Both the position numbers and the translations under genes were made by a program. This document shows positions 23,288 to 34,350 of a stretch of 64,000 bases of DNA, in pieces. Origin of the DNA: Leptoclinus maculatus (taxonomy: Eukaryota; Chordata; Actinopteri; Perciformes; Stichaeidae); NCBI GenBank assembly GCA_032191485.1, contig JAVDOI010000013.1:1828559-1892558 (forward strand), written 5' to 3'. The notes under the pieces were generated by a model. The model saw only the letters and a program-made list of their open reading frames with translations, ran no database searches and was not told the origin of the DNA. How positions within the stretch are numbered: position 1 is the first letter of the stretch; every line of letters starts with the position of its first letter.

Positions 23288-25440
23288 AGAGTTCTAAATG
23301 TTACCTAAAACTACATTTCACAAAAGAACATTAGAGCATATCATGTTAACGCGATAATTTACCTTTGCCCAATACTCATTTTAACTGAACATAGAATCAA
23401 TGCATCATACAGTAACTGAATGAAACCTTGGTACGTTAGCTGCTCCAGTGCTGCCAACGTTACCAATTCTCCTCCTGCCGACTTCCAACACTGATTTGTT
23501 GTTCACAATGTATCCTATTTCGGGATCGGTCTCCAGGTCACATATTCTTTTGCTGAATATCAGCGGATAACGATCACCAGTAAAACTTGATTTCACAATA
23601 TGATGGTTATACTGTGCGAGAAGATCTGTACGGATCACCGATCAACTAGTCTGTTACACCACTACTGTATTGTATTCAATTGTATTAAATAAAGGATTAT
23701 TTCTTGCTGTGAGCACTGCAGCCTCTTTTTAAGGCAACCTTGATATTTGTCATCCTTCCATCCAAATGCATCATTGGTGGTTTAGACCGACAGTGAAAGA
23801 GGACAAAGAATAAAGCACTGCACTAAGCACTTACCCACTTGCTTACTCGAGCTTGTAAACATGTAAAACACTCCCATTGCTTTCCATTTGTGTCGGGGAG
23901 ATAATCCCATTATATTTATGTTAATGTACTCCCTATGAACCTAAATCATTTGACAACTGAGCAAATACATACCACACAATGGTTACAGTAATTGAAGTCC
24001 AAGCAACTCCGCGTGAGGCGTACCAACCATAAAAAAACAACAACAACATCATGAACAACTGCATGAATATTCAAGCTCAGGCAGTACAGGAGTACACGAG
24101 CCGCTAACTTGTCACCTTCATAATTGCAGCACGGATGCATTGCGACCAACACACCAATGGTCCCCAATCTCAGCAGCTCGTTATTAGAAAGAAGCCCAGC
24201 GGAGCTCGTTAGTGGATGAGGGGAGACACGGTAAATAAGGTTAATTGGCCGATCTGTCAGACCCAGCAAGATGCTCACGCTGACACGAAACCACCGGAAC
24301 ATGATTTCACCCTCTGCGCCCGTACCCACCCTCCCTTGTTTTCCTTCATTAGCATCGAGGGTGTGACGCGGTAGCTGTCGTGGTGGAGATTGTAGTCAAG
24401 GTGCGCCGTGTTGAAAAACTACAGGTGATAATAAAGAGATCAACCCGTGAGTTTAAAAGTTTTTTTGTGTTTGGTAAAACAGCAGTGTGTCACATCCACT
24501 TAAGAAGTTGTTTGTCTTGGAATAAATAGAAAATATCTCTGCACTTGTGGAGTGGTTAGCATGAGCAGCAGAGCTGGAATTTATGCAGCACCAGCAAGGA
24601 TTTCGGATAAAAACTAAATTACCATCTATGTTCATAATGTTTTTGTGTGTACTCATTGTGACCCAGAATGTCAATGTACCACAGAAAGACTATAGACGTC
24701 ATGAGAGATGAATAATAACAATATGTGAGCCCTCTTATCTGCATTAGAGCGGTGGTGTAAAAAGAAGAGCCAAAGTCCAAAAAGCACTTGAAAGAAGTAG
24801 CCCTGGTGTTAATGAGACTGATATGATAATTACCTGCGAGGGTAACTCATTAGCTCTGAATGAGAGAAGAGGACAGCATAGCGCTGGTTTTATATACATG
24901 ACATCAGCATGCTGCTCTCCTTTGTTGGGTCTTTTACAATCACTTTTATATGGGTGTGGTATTGTAAAGGCTAATGAAGGCTATCGTTTTGATTGTCCTC
25001 CTAAGCCATCACATTTTTCGGTGGCTCATGTTAACGATAAAAGACAGTTAATTAAAGGTCTAGTCTTGAGGGAATTGTATCCATCGACGCCTTTGCTGAA
25101 CCAATCACAACCCCGAAAGGGGGAAAAAGGAATTCCAAAAGGATGCTGCGGCTGGTATGTCTTGATTACCTGGAAACTGCTCCGCCAAGACGGTGATTGC
25201 ACAGAATTCACAGAAGAACGCTGAGAAAATTGTCCATCATGGATTGCTGCTGATAGAAAGAGGGAAGAGAAATCACTTGAGATTATCTTCTCTTAAACTG
25301 AACATGAAATACTCCAAGAAAAGTAACCCCTGTGCATTTTTGAGATATAGTAAGAGGAGCATGAACATGTAGTGTTCCTTTGACATTTGAAAAACAGAAA
25401 TCCATCCTAAAAACCACTGCAGTTAACACATGGATCTGTT
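23288..25440. other. non-coding stretch; possible regulatory DNA near 24160-24340
   Basis: No gene is supported. At 24160-24340 there is a repeat-free stretch with CTCGTTATTAGAAAG and AAGGTTAATTGGCC cores. The open frames at 23946-24329 and 24823-25224 show no domain. Confidence 0.5.
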
Positions 25441-25790
25441 CGTACCAGTCCCGACAATTGGACCCTCGGGTGTTCGGACCAGATTATCTGGTCACGTGAG
25501 AACCCTTCACAGCCTCATCGGGGCCGCACTAATAATTTAAAACAAGTTGATGATATTAAGGAGTCAACATCTGGACGATAATGTCACCACCAGCCGGACC
25601 ATAATAGCCAATGAGAGAGACAAGCCCAAGCAGCTGACAATGTTTCCAAGCACTCGAGTCTAATGTTAGCTAGCATACTACTCTTGTCACATTAAAACAC
25701 ATTCAAATCTCATTTTCTCATCCGGACGACCCCGTGAGGTCACATGAGAGAGATCACGTGAGGGGGTTCGTTGCTTTAAAAAAGACTCCA
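25441..25790. repeat. possible repeat unit with a short palindrome and paired CACGTG E-boxes
   Basis: GACCAGAT-T-ATCTGGTC at 25477-25493 is a perfect 8+8 palindrome. It overlaps TCACGTGAG near 25492-25500, and TCACGTGAG recurs near 25755-25763. The paired motifs and the higher CpG content of this 350-bp piece suggest an old transposable element or a regulatory module. I do not recognise a family. Confidence 0.25.
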
Positions 25791-28640
25791 GTAGGACGCC
25801 ATTATTTCCCAATCTGCACGTATGTTTGAGATGAGAGAGGAGAACATCTGTGAAGCTTCTCCTTAGGTGTGTTGACGCAACCCCCCGATTTCAACATCTG
25901 TTTTTTAAAACTCCTGCAGTCTGTAGAGAAACATCTCCAGTGAGAATAGTCCATGTCCTTGAGCAACGCTTTGTGCTCCAACAGACTCAACATTCAAAGC
26001 CAGAAAGAGAAGAAAGGTTGGTAGTTTGATTTTCCCCTCGCACTGATAAGAACAACATAGCTGCAGGTGCAAGTGGAGCCAGACCAACAATCTCAGAGCA
26101 AGAACTGAATCAGGATAGTTTGGATTTGTTTTTACACCAAAGTAGCCTTTTAAACCTGCAGCTGTGATCCATTGTATCACAGCTAGTTATCCTGTATCTA
26201 CCAATGTACTCTTTTTTTTTTTTTCCCTACATACGGGATAATTTGCCACGTCGAGATATGATTCTGTCATTTATGAATACTGTAAAATAATGTTGTTGTT
26301 AATGGTTTTATCATTTAAATTTCCCTGAAAGCTCTAATATCACAGACAACTCTGTTTCAATAGATGAGAGCTATATAACTAACGCTGGCCTAGTTATAAT
26401 AATCAAACTGTGACATATTCACAAATATATGCACATAAACTATTCAGGAGAATAGAAACAGTTTGAGGCTTCAAGCCATGCTCCTGATTCCCGTAGAATA
26501 ATTAAAACAGGTATTGGTTCTCATTTTACTTTCTGTGGGTATGGGCTGGACCTTTCCCCATTAGCTGATCTGCCTTTGAAGTTAATGTATACTGCCGGAT
26601 CTCCTTGTCTCCACTGAGCCAAAGTAATGGATTTTGAACTCGCGATCAAAGCACCCTCAAGAGTTCCTTCTCTCGCCTTCTGGCGTGTAATCCTTCTGCA
26701 TTTAAGCGGTCCATGTTGAACAAACCACTTGGTTGAATTATAAACTCTGTGCTTTGGCTGCGACCTCCACAAACCTGATACTTCCAACGTCAGTCCTGTA
26801 TCAAGTGTCAGGCTGCTGAAGGAATGGGCTTCTGTTGATTTAATGTAAAAAGAAATGACTTGGAGAAGGATACATGTTGTAGAAAATGAAAAATGGCAGT
26901 CCTACATTGAACAAAAACAGTCTTTCCACTTCAGTGGACACCTTCGTCAGATGTCTTATTGTGTTATGAGAAAGGGATCCACAAGCAGATATGTTGACCT
27001 GTCATGTTCTCAAGACCCCATAATAATGAATCCCTGATGAAAACCAATTAAAACGAGGGAGATTCACAAGCTAACATGAAAGCTGAAGCTTTTTGGTTAA
27101 TTGATGTCACCACAGCATGTACTGCAAGTCATAACACATGCCTCCTATAGGACCTTCCTGTTTTAATACTCCCCATTATGTTGTATAGAAATAATGAACC
27201 AAGATAAATGTCCCTCCGCCCAGATCCCAAACTAAATCATGTTTTAATCAAGCGAGTGCCTTCCCTAATAAACACTTGTTCGGAGAAGTGGTAGTTTGTG
27301 TGTGACCTTGGGTGGTGATGTAACCGTCAATGCTTTTATTTATGCACCCATCTCATGATCGCGCACCAATAAATCCTAGGTTAGAGGCAAGCATGTTGAA
27401 AAGACTAAACTGTCCCCTAATGGGATGGGAGGACTTTATGAGGGAGAGGAACAAAAGCATGAAAAAGAGCCCCTCTTTAATCTCTAGTGGATCGAGGTGC
27501 ATTCATCAATACGGCTATTATTGCACCCAGCGAGAGCTGCACGACTGATAATAAATCAATAGTTTGCCAGACGTTGGCTTTACTAAATACTTGGGTTGTC
27601 AGAGTTTGAAAGTTAGGCCTCAAGCGCTCGAAAGGGAAAAACACAGAAAAATATATTCTGCTTCTCTGATTTCTGAGCAAATGTCAAGAATGTAGACAAA
27701 TTGCAGCCGACGCCAGGACTTCTCGGGGGCACAGAGTGGTATGTTCATGTTTCAGGCCCTGAGAGTGCTGATACTCAAAGCTACACTATTTTGGTTTCAG
27801 TCCAAGAATCTTTGAGGTGCTCCAGCATAAATGCATGTTATCCAAAATACTACATTTGAATTTTAGCTGAAAGTCATAAATCACAGCTAGAATGTGACTG
27901 GTGAAATCCCCTAAACAACAGTATTGCTATTTCAAAACATCACTTGTACTACCTGCTAAGTTTTATTCTCGATATAAAGTTCCATTAAACAAATAAAATG
28001 CAGTTGTTTCCCAAAAGCGTCCCCAAACCTGTGCTGAATCACACAGATGACTCTCACTGTGAGTGATCATCCATCACTGTTTTCACGTGGTTTTCTATTT
28101 GGCTCAGTGTGCAATGACTGGAAGACGGTCAAGGTCAGATGTTTAAGATCCTGACACAAGTAGACGGATCCCACTCCTTCCTCTTGGACGTCATTGTTGT
28201 TTTCAACCCACATGCATGGAGTAGTTTAAAACACCCACCCAACGTAAACACACAACGCTGATTCAAGTATTCTGTTCAATTCGGAGGCAAACTGTTGAAG
28301 ATGAGGTGGAAAGTGCTGAGAGCCAAACAAGAAGAGAGGAGATAAAAGGCACAAAATGAGAGAAGAAGAAGAATCTCACTGAAACTTTTGACAAATATAA
28401 ACTGGAGCAAACAACTTGACTTTAAATATATGTGCTTTACGCCATTAAGTCACATCCAAACACATTAGATCATTTAATTCCTACGTATGTTGTTACCATT
28501 AGCAGTTAGCAGATGAATCTCAATGATTTAACCCTAAAGTAATAAAGCAATGAATTCACACAAAGAAATGACTGGATGTGACACTGAAGAGCAAATGGTT
28601 AGCGTGTCACGGTATCATGAACTCACGCTCCCTCTCCAGA
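25791..28640. other. non-coding stretch, nothing assigned
   Basis: Apart from about 13 T at 26211-26224 there is only unique-looking AT-rich DNA. The open frames at 25905-26180, 26521-26787 and 27330-27548 show no domain or splice context. Confidence 0.55.
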
Positions 28641-28860
28641 GCCAACTTTTGTTAATTATCTTGTGTGGAGCTCGATAGCTGGAAGAAAGCGCCGGCTCAC
28701 TGCAGATCCTGCCACTGTTTTCCAGTCAGCCTAAAATGGAACGCCCCGGCGCTATTCATCATATCCTACTCAATTATGAATGTCTGAAAACTTGAACGTG
28801 CTGCAGTACTATATTTGCGCGGGGGGATAAGAGGAGAGCTGTGCTCGGAAAGCCAGAGCA
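28641..28860. promoter_or_regulatory. possible conserved non-coding element
   Basis: A repeat-free stretch with TTGTTAATTATCTTG, GGCGCTATTCATC and CTCAATTATGAATG, of mixed composition. It is only a motif-based guess. Confidence 0.15.
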
Positions 28861-29008
28861 AGTCATGACGCTGTCAGACTGCAGAGAGGATTCAAAACGA
28901 GACTTTGAAATAAAACCCTTTCTCATGTTGAGGATGGTTGCGTTCACAATAAATTTGAATCACACACACATCCACACTATTGTATGATATTGATTTTACA
29001 GCCTATGC

Positions 29009-29023
29009 TATATATATATATAT
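29009..29023. repeat. short (TA)n tract
   Basis: About seven TA units. Confidence 0.9.
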
Positions 29024-29334
29024 GCAGGAACACCATGAGATATTGCTTAGCTGGTGGGTGTGACTAATAATGCCTTTTAGAAGCTGATGCATTACGGTAC
29101 ATGCAGCCCTCTGGTTCATTTCCTTTTTTTGATGATTTAGAATATGGCGAAATAATCAGGGCCGACTTATTATTCCAGGCATTGTCCTCCAACTAATAAC
29201 AGTGAATCAGCCACAGCCATTGGGGTTCCCAGACTTAATTACCCAAGCTCCCGTTGTCTGAGGAAGCTCAATAGAAGATCTAAAGCAGCCTTAGATGTGT
29301 CCGATCTGATCTTCTAACTGTGATGAGATTTCTC

Positions 29335-29530
29335 TTCCTTTATGGCTCTAATTACTGAAATTAGATCTCCAGCAGAGAGGTCTACTGTATGGAACTGCAA
29401 TAGGCGGGCCCTTCATCTCTGCAGCTGTAGCCAAGTGTCTTTGTTCCGACGCCTATTTTCTCATACGTAACAATTAACAATGGCTGGTCCTCGGCTGTAA
29501 CACAATGCGTCAAACGGTGAGTCACAGCTG
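29335..29530. promoter_or_regulatory. possible enhancer-like non-coding element
   Basis: Contains CTCTAATTACTGAAATTAG (29347-29365) and a SOX-type AACAATGG at 29476-29483 inside CAATTAACAATGG. There are no simple repeats, and no reading frame stays open across it. Conservation cannot be tested from one sequence. Confidence 0.22.
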
Positions 29531-31394
29531 AAGAACCTTTTTTTAGTTTGCGTTATGGATACTGTACCAGGGAGCCATGTTTGCTCCGAACTAGCTCCAC
29601 TTTCCAATATGGATAGTAAGGAGGTGGCCTGGCCCCTTTATGTTCATGGTCGTACTCGTCCTTGACCCGGGATAGCAAAACCTCGCTATAAACTCCATCA
29701 CATGGTCTCGTTATGTAGTACATGCATAATTAAAGCCTGAAATCTCCTGCTTCAGACTAGGTTCACCCTTGGAGGTTTAATATTTTAACGAGATACTCCG
29801 AGGGCCAATCAGCAGCGTGCTCCCTGCTGACTTATGGTGCGACACCAATTTGCATGCTAGCATTTCATTTAAAAAAGGTTTTCACTTAACGTTTCAGCTG
29901 TTTATTAGCCACTAATTTGTGTTGTTAAATAATATTCTGGGGTTATTCAACAGTCACAGTGCTTTGGTTTTTAGTGAGAGGAGAAAAGGGAACATTGGAA
30001 TATACTTATTGTATAATTGCATCAGAACAAACCAGAGCTCCGCTGCAGCATTGTACACAGAGCACACTTGTGTCTAAATGTGTCACTTGTAGGTCAGACA
30101 CTCTGCATAGTGTTGGAAGTCCAGAATGACCCTCGGGAACCGACCAGCTGTGTGGAAAAGCTCATTTTTGCTCAAGCTGAATCTTGAGATATCTCAAATT
30201 GATTCGAATTTCAAATGAAATTTGCCGCCGGCATTTGAGAAAACAGCTACCAGCTCTGCCTGAAGCCAACTCTATAGCTTGTCATACGACTTTGGCAAAG
30301 CTATCGCAGAGATGGTTTGATTTCTTTGAGGATAGTCCCTAATTGTGAGGACTGTGAAATAACAAAGAAGCACTCTGAGAATAGCACACAGCAGCCCTCC
30401 ATCAATACACATATTCCAGTTAATCTCTGCAGGTTCTATTCCTGAATGTAATGGAAACCCTGAGCATTCACAGTCCATCTTAAATGTTGATCCAACTTTT
30501 AAAGATCGTTTTCCTCTTCGAAATCAGGCCAAAAGACAATCCCATTGTTTGATGTTTGATTAAACGATGCTTTCACCGGTCCATTCACTCCCTGAGCTGC
30601 TGTGCTGAGTTCATTGTCCACAGACACACTTGATTCAGTGAAAGTGGTGCTTGGATGGGAGTCAGTAAAATGCACTCCGCATAGATTTTAATGATACAAT
30701 CTAAAGGTGTTTGGAGCAGGCATTTATATTCCAACTCTAGATTGTTCCCCCCCCCCCCCCCCCCTCCCTTATCATCTGCTTACTTTGGGCAGCAACAGTG
30801 GCAAATAAGCACTCTGACATCTGGAAATGTGAATCTTTTCTCTTTCCCAAGAGACCAGAATTAAGACAGTTCATTACGGGCGAGAAAGACTTCCACAGCA
30901 GTAAGAGGAAATGACCCCGAACATGTGAGGTTTTACTTGTGCAACGCTCTATAGGGCTAGTGGACCCTCACGGTATAGAGTGAACTGAGCACAGATAATG
31001 GTCTATAACCACGCTGAGACCTTGAGCTGTATCTTTGTGTTCTTTACTTGAATAACAACCTGAGAGGACAGAATACACCGAATAGAGTGAAAGAGGACTT
31101 GGCTCCACGGTTGGAGAATAAAGTCAACAAATCTTTAATGTTTGTGCGTGGAAAAATAAAGAAATAGGAGGAGTGGGCAAATAGATATGAGATTATTTGA
31201 ATCAATCATGTAGCTTTTCAACACCAGCCTTCTTGGGACAACTTATTGCATTCTTATGTTTTCTCTTTACATAATAACTAAAAAAATGCAAGATTTATTT
31301 CTTCAACTATGTATTAGTTTGCGTGGGAAAAGCACATTTGCAATGAAAACATGTATCCCTGATCTATGTTTATCATACCTCACAGCTGACTTAC
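29531..31394. other. non-coding stretch, poly-C at 30747
   Basis: Eighteen C lie at 30747-30764. Otherwise the DNA is unique-looking. If the exon at 31395-31599 is real, this is the start of its downstream intron on the minus strand. Confidence 0.5.
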
Positions 31395-31599
31395 CGTTCT
31401 GAATGTCTTCCACAGTGGAAGAGTTCTGAAAATTGATGGTATCAATATCAGAGGACTTTTTTTGATTTGTCCTTCCCTCTGGGATTGAGTCGGTACTATT
31501 ATCTCCTGGAGGTACGAAATGAAGAGTGTCCTGCCCCAAGCTAAGTGATGCCTTGGGGCTGGGTCTCCCTTCAGCTCTCCACACTTGTACGTCCTGGGT
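31395..31599 (-). CDS. putative internal coding exon of an unrecognised gene
   Basis: On the minus strand a 205-bp segment is open for 68 codons plus one base. It ends at 31395 with AGAACG followed by a consensus donor GTAAGT (plus-strand 31389-31394). I place its start at 31599, after CCAACAG, because an in-frame stop lies about 40 bp further upstream and this is the last AG before the open run. The acceptor tract (CCTCTTTGATCTCTAATGTC) is only moderately pyrimidine-rich but holds a plausible branch point, CTAAT. The product is polar and Ser/Asp/Gln-rich, beginning TQDVQVWRAEGRPSPK and ending STVEDIQNG. It has two N-X-S/T sites and no transmembrane segment, like a disordered linker. Codon use looks coding (GAC, CAG, ACC, ATC). 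The exon would enter in phase 0 and leave in phase 1. I do not recognise the protein; chance openness is the alternative. Confidence 0.42.
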
Positions 31600-31727
31600 C
31601 TGTTGGTTGACATTAGAGATCAAAGAGGTTATTTGGGTTTAGCTGTTCAAAGGATGAATGAACCACTGGTGCACCATCACCAAGTATTCTTACCACGATA
31701 TCGGACTTAATAGCGGATCACCAACAT

Positions 31728-31880
31728 TTGTGGAATGTAACCAAGTACATTTACTGAAGTAGTACTGTCCTTAAGTACAATTATGAAGCTGCTTTTATAA
31801 TGATTTCATGAAGTACAATAAATGAAACCACCCAAAAGGATAAACATTAATAAAATCATCTCTATTGCAGCCACCCTCAA
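31728..31880 (+). repeat. fragment of common percomorph repeat (GGAATGTAACYAAGTACATTTACT family)
   Basis: TGGAATGTAACCAAGTACAT is followed by TTTACTGAAGTAGTACTG and TCCTTAAGTACAATTATGA. This reproduces the start of a very abundant percomorph repeat rich in AAGTAC words. Only about 150 bp of the longer unit remain. It lies about 130 bp upstream (minus-strand sense) of the putative exon. Confidence 0.65.
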
Positions 31881-34100
31881 CAATAAAATACATCGTACGA
31901 TTTGGCGTCATAGTGAGTATTTGTTGTTTGCTCTACGCTCGCACGCCAAGTTGACTTTGGAGGCGGCGATGGAATAGACAGTGGCTGATATCTCCACTCC
32001 GTAATGATCCTCATGCATGAATACGACCATGTGTCATTTTAATAACTTGCACACTCACAACACAACGATTGCATATGTCCATGTTGGTCAAAGTCTGTAG
32101 CCCTGTGAAGTGAGTCCAGTACGTTTTAGTACTCACATCCCAGAAATGTATAAGCAATCAAAGTTGAAGCAATCAGTACTTCCATTGCCAAGGAAGTGTT
32201 ACTTTACCACCTATTGCTTTACAGAAAGTTGTTTCCCACAGATTTTATACACATCGGACTTTTCATGAAGTTTACAGGATCCAACTACTATCCTACTACT
32301 CGAGCAATCCTTTCCCTAACACATCACTCCAAATGTGACAAGTCTAAGTAGAGCACACGTCGTCGTTAATGTGACATAGTTTCATAAATTATGTGAAACA
32401 TCAAAACAGTCTCACGGCAGTTTGTGAAATAGTCCCGAAATGGAAGTTATTGGTTTGGTGTACAGGGACAAGACGTGGGTTTTTCTTCAGAAGGACATTA
32501 CGTTAAAAGCAAAAGATATAAAAGGCAACATCGGAGAGACATCGTGGTTGGGCCTAAAATAACTACTGAATTCATGTTTAGACAGCCATATTTACATTGC
32601 AGTCATTAAAGTGTGCTCCCAATGCATTTTGCACTTCACCTTACTCTATTACCCACATTCATACAAAAAAAGGGCTTTTGGTGTAAAATAGCAAACTCCT
32701 TTAAGAAAGTATTTATGTTCTAATGATATTATAAAGGTTGCTGTTCAGCTTCTAACAAGCAATTAAAGTAATGTGCTCTCCAATTAGTTGAAAGGAGAAA
32801 TCCCACTATGTTGCTCTCCAGGTTTGTCGGCTGTTTTGGCACAAGCTGAATCTTTTTTTTTTACATTTTATTAGAAATCAACAAACCACTCAAGAAGTTG
32901 TTTGATTTTAGAGCAATCTGCTGCTAAGACCAAAGAAAGGGGCCAACGCGTTCGTGGGAGGAGTGCATGAATTAATAAGCAATGAAAAACAAAGCAAGAG
33001 TTTCACCACCTTTTGATCTAAGCTTGGCCAAGAAAGAAGCAATCAGAAAACACTGCGTGATGAACACAGCGCCCTCTGAAACAGTGCCAGCACCAAATAC
33101 TGGAGATGCTCGTCTCATATCCAACTGCAATCAAGCCGTTAAGGAGAAGCAGCTTGGGTAGAATACCATTCATAAAGAGGAGAACCAGGTGGGCTCACAC
33201 TGGACTATCTCCAGCATTAGAACACCCAACATGTGTTTAGCAGTGGAAAACAGTGTAAAGCCTGCCTCCACGCACACACATTCATCATCGACAGGTACGA
33301 CTGAAGTAAAAATGTGATTGTGTGTACGTTTTTTACCGCTGCCCCTGAACGCAACAGACGGAATTACACGTGTTTACGTTCTAAGCTCGGCTAAAAACTA
33401 GCAGGCAGATGACTGTTTGGCTTTATGAGTGTATTATCTTGTGTTGATTAAAAAATACTAATGACTCATTTTCAGATTAACGGCATCCCAACAGAGTGAT
33501 ATTTTTCTCTTTCAGCCTCTTTATGTGCGATTGTTCTTCTCTCAGGCCAACTATCACATCCTTGATTGCAACTGGACTTTTGGAATCCACATTACAACAG
33601 CAACTATACGGTAACTAACGGTTATACATTGTAAATAGATTGGACTTCATAAATATGTACGATTATTACATTCGTCTTGAAGTTAACCAGCCACATTGTG
33701 CTCACAGTTTTGCTCCGACGGAGTTCAAACTTTTCTTGGCAGCATTTTGTGACTTCTGAGTGTCAGTGACACAACAGGGCCACAGATAATAACCCGTCTC
33801 CTCAAACTCGCTCCTCTTCCACTGGAACTTCACTTTGAAGTCCAGTCAAGGGATCCAGCGGAACATTTTAAGTAGTTAATCCCTCATTTTTAGTCCAATG
33901 CACAGTATCCGCTTAATATTTACCGCAGAGGTTTCTAATTGTCCTGCTTACTGGTTCAAACTGTAAGTACCACTGATATCTTATGTGACCACTAGAGAGA
34001 CGCATGGTGCATGTTGAGGAATTGGGGAATGGTGGAAAATGCTCTCAAATGATATAATTAGCATACCTTTGAAAGGAAAAAAATAGCATCTCTTTTTTAG
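31881..34100. other. non-coding stretch, nothing assigned
   Basis: No open frame of interest and no recognised repeat; a T run lies near 32850. If the minus-strand exon is real this lies in the intron upstream of it. Confidence 0.5.
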
Positions 34101-34350
34101 TAACTGCAGGGTCATGGTGTTTAAGTACGGTAGTTTAATTAAATTTGCTGTCCATAAAGTTTTTGAGGAACATTATGCAAATTAGGTTTTAATTATTGCC
34201 CATTCGGAATGTCATCAAAGTGCTCGTCTAAAACGGGGATAGAATTCCTTCACCAGTCCTGATTTGATTTCCCCGACCCAGCATTTCCTCCCATAAAGAA
34301 GGGAAATAAAAAAATTAATAATGATGAATGGAATTAGTTCCGGTCCATAA
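34101..34350. promoter_or_regulatory. possible enhancer-like element with POU octamer
   Basis: Contains an exact octamer ATGCAAAT at 34175-34182 running into ATTAG. Close by are TTTAATTAAATTTG at about 34134-34147, TTTTAATTATTGCCC and AATTAATAATGATG. Dense homeodomain/POU cores without simple repeats resemble neural enhancers, but single-sequence evidence cannot show function. Confidence 0.25.

Noticed and set aside
24823..25224. 133-codon plus-strand open frame
   Set aside because: No recognised product and no splice sites that bound it.
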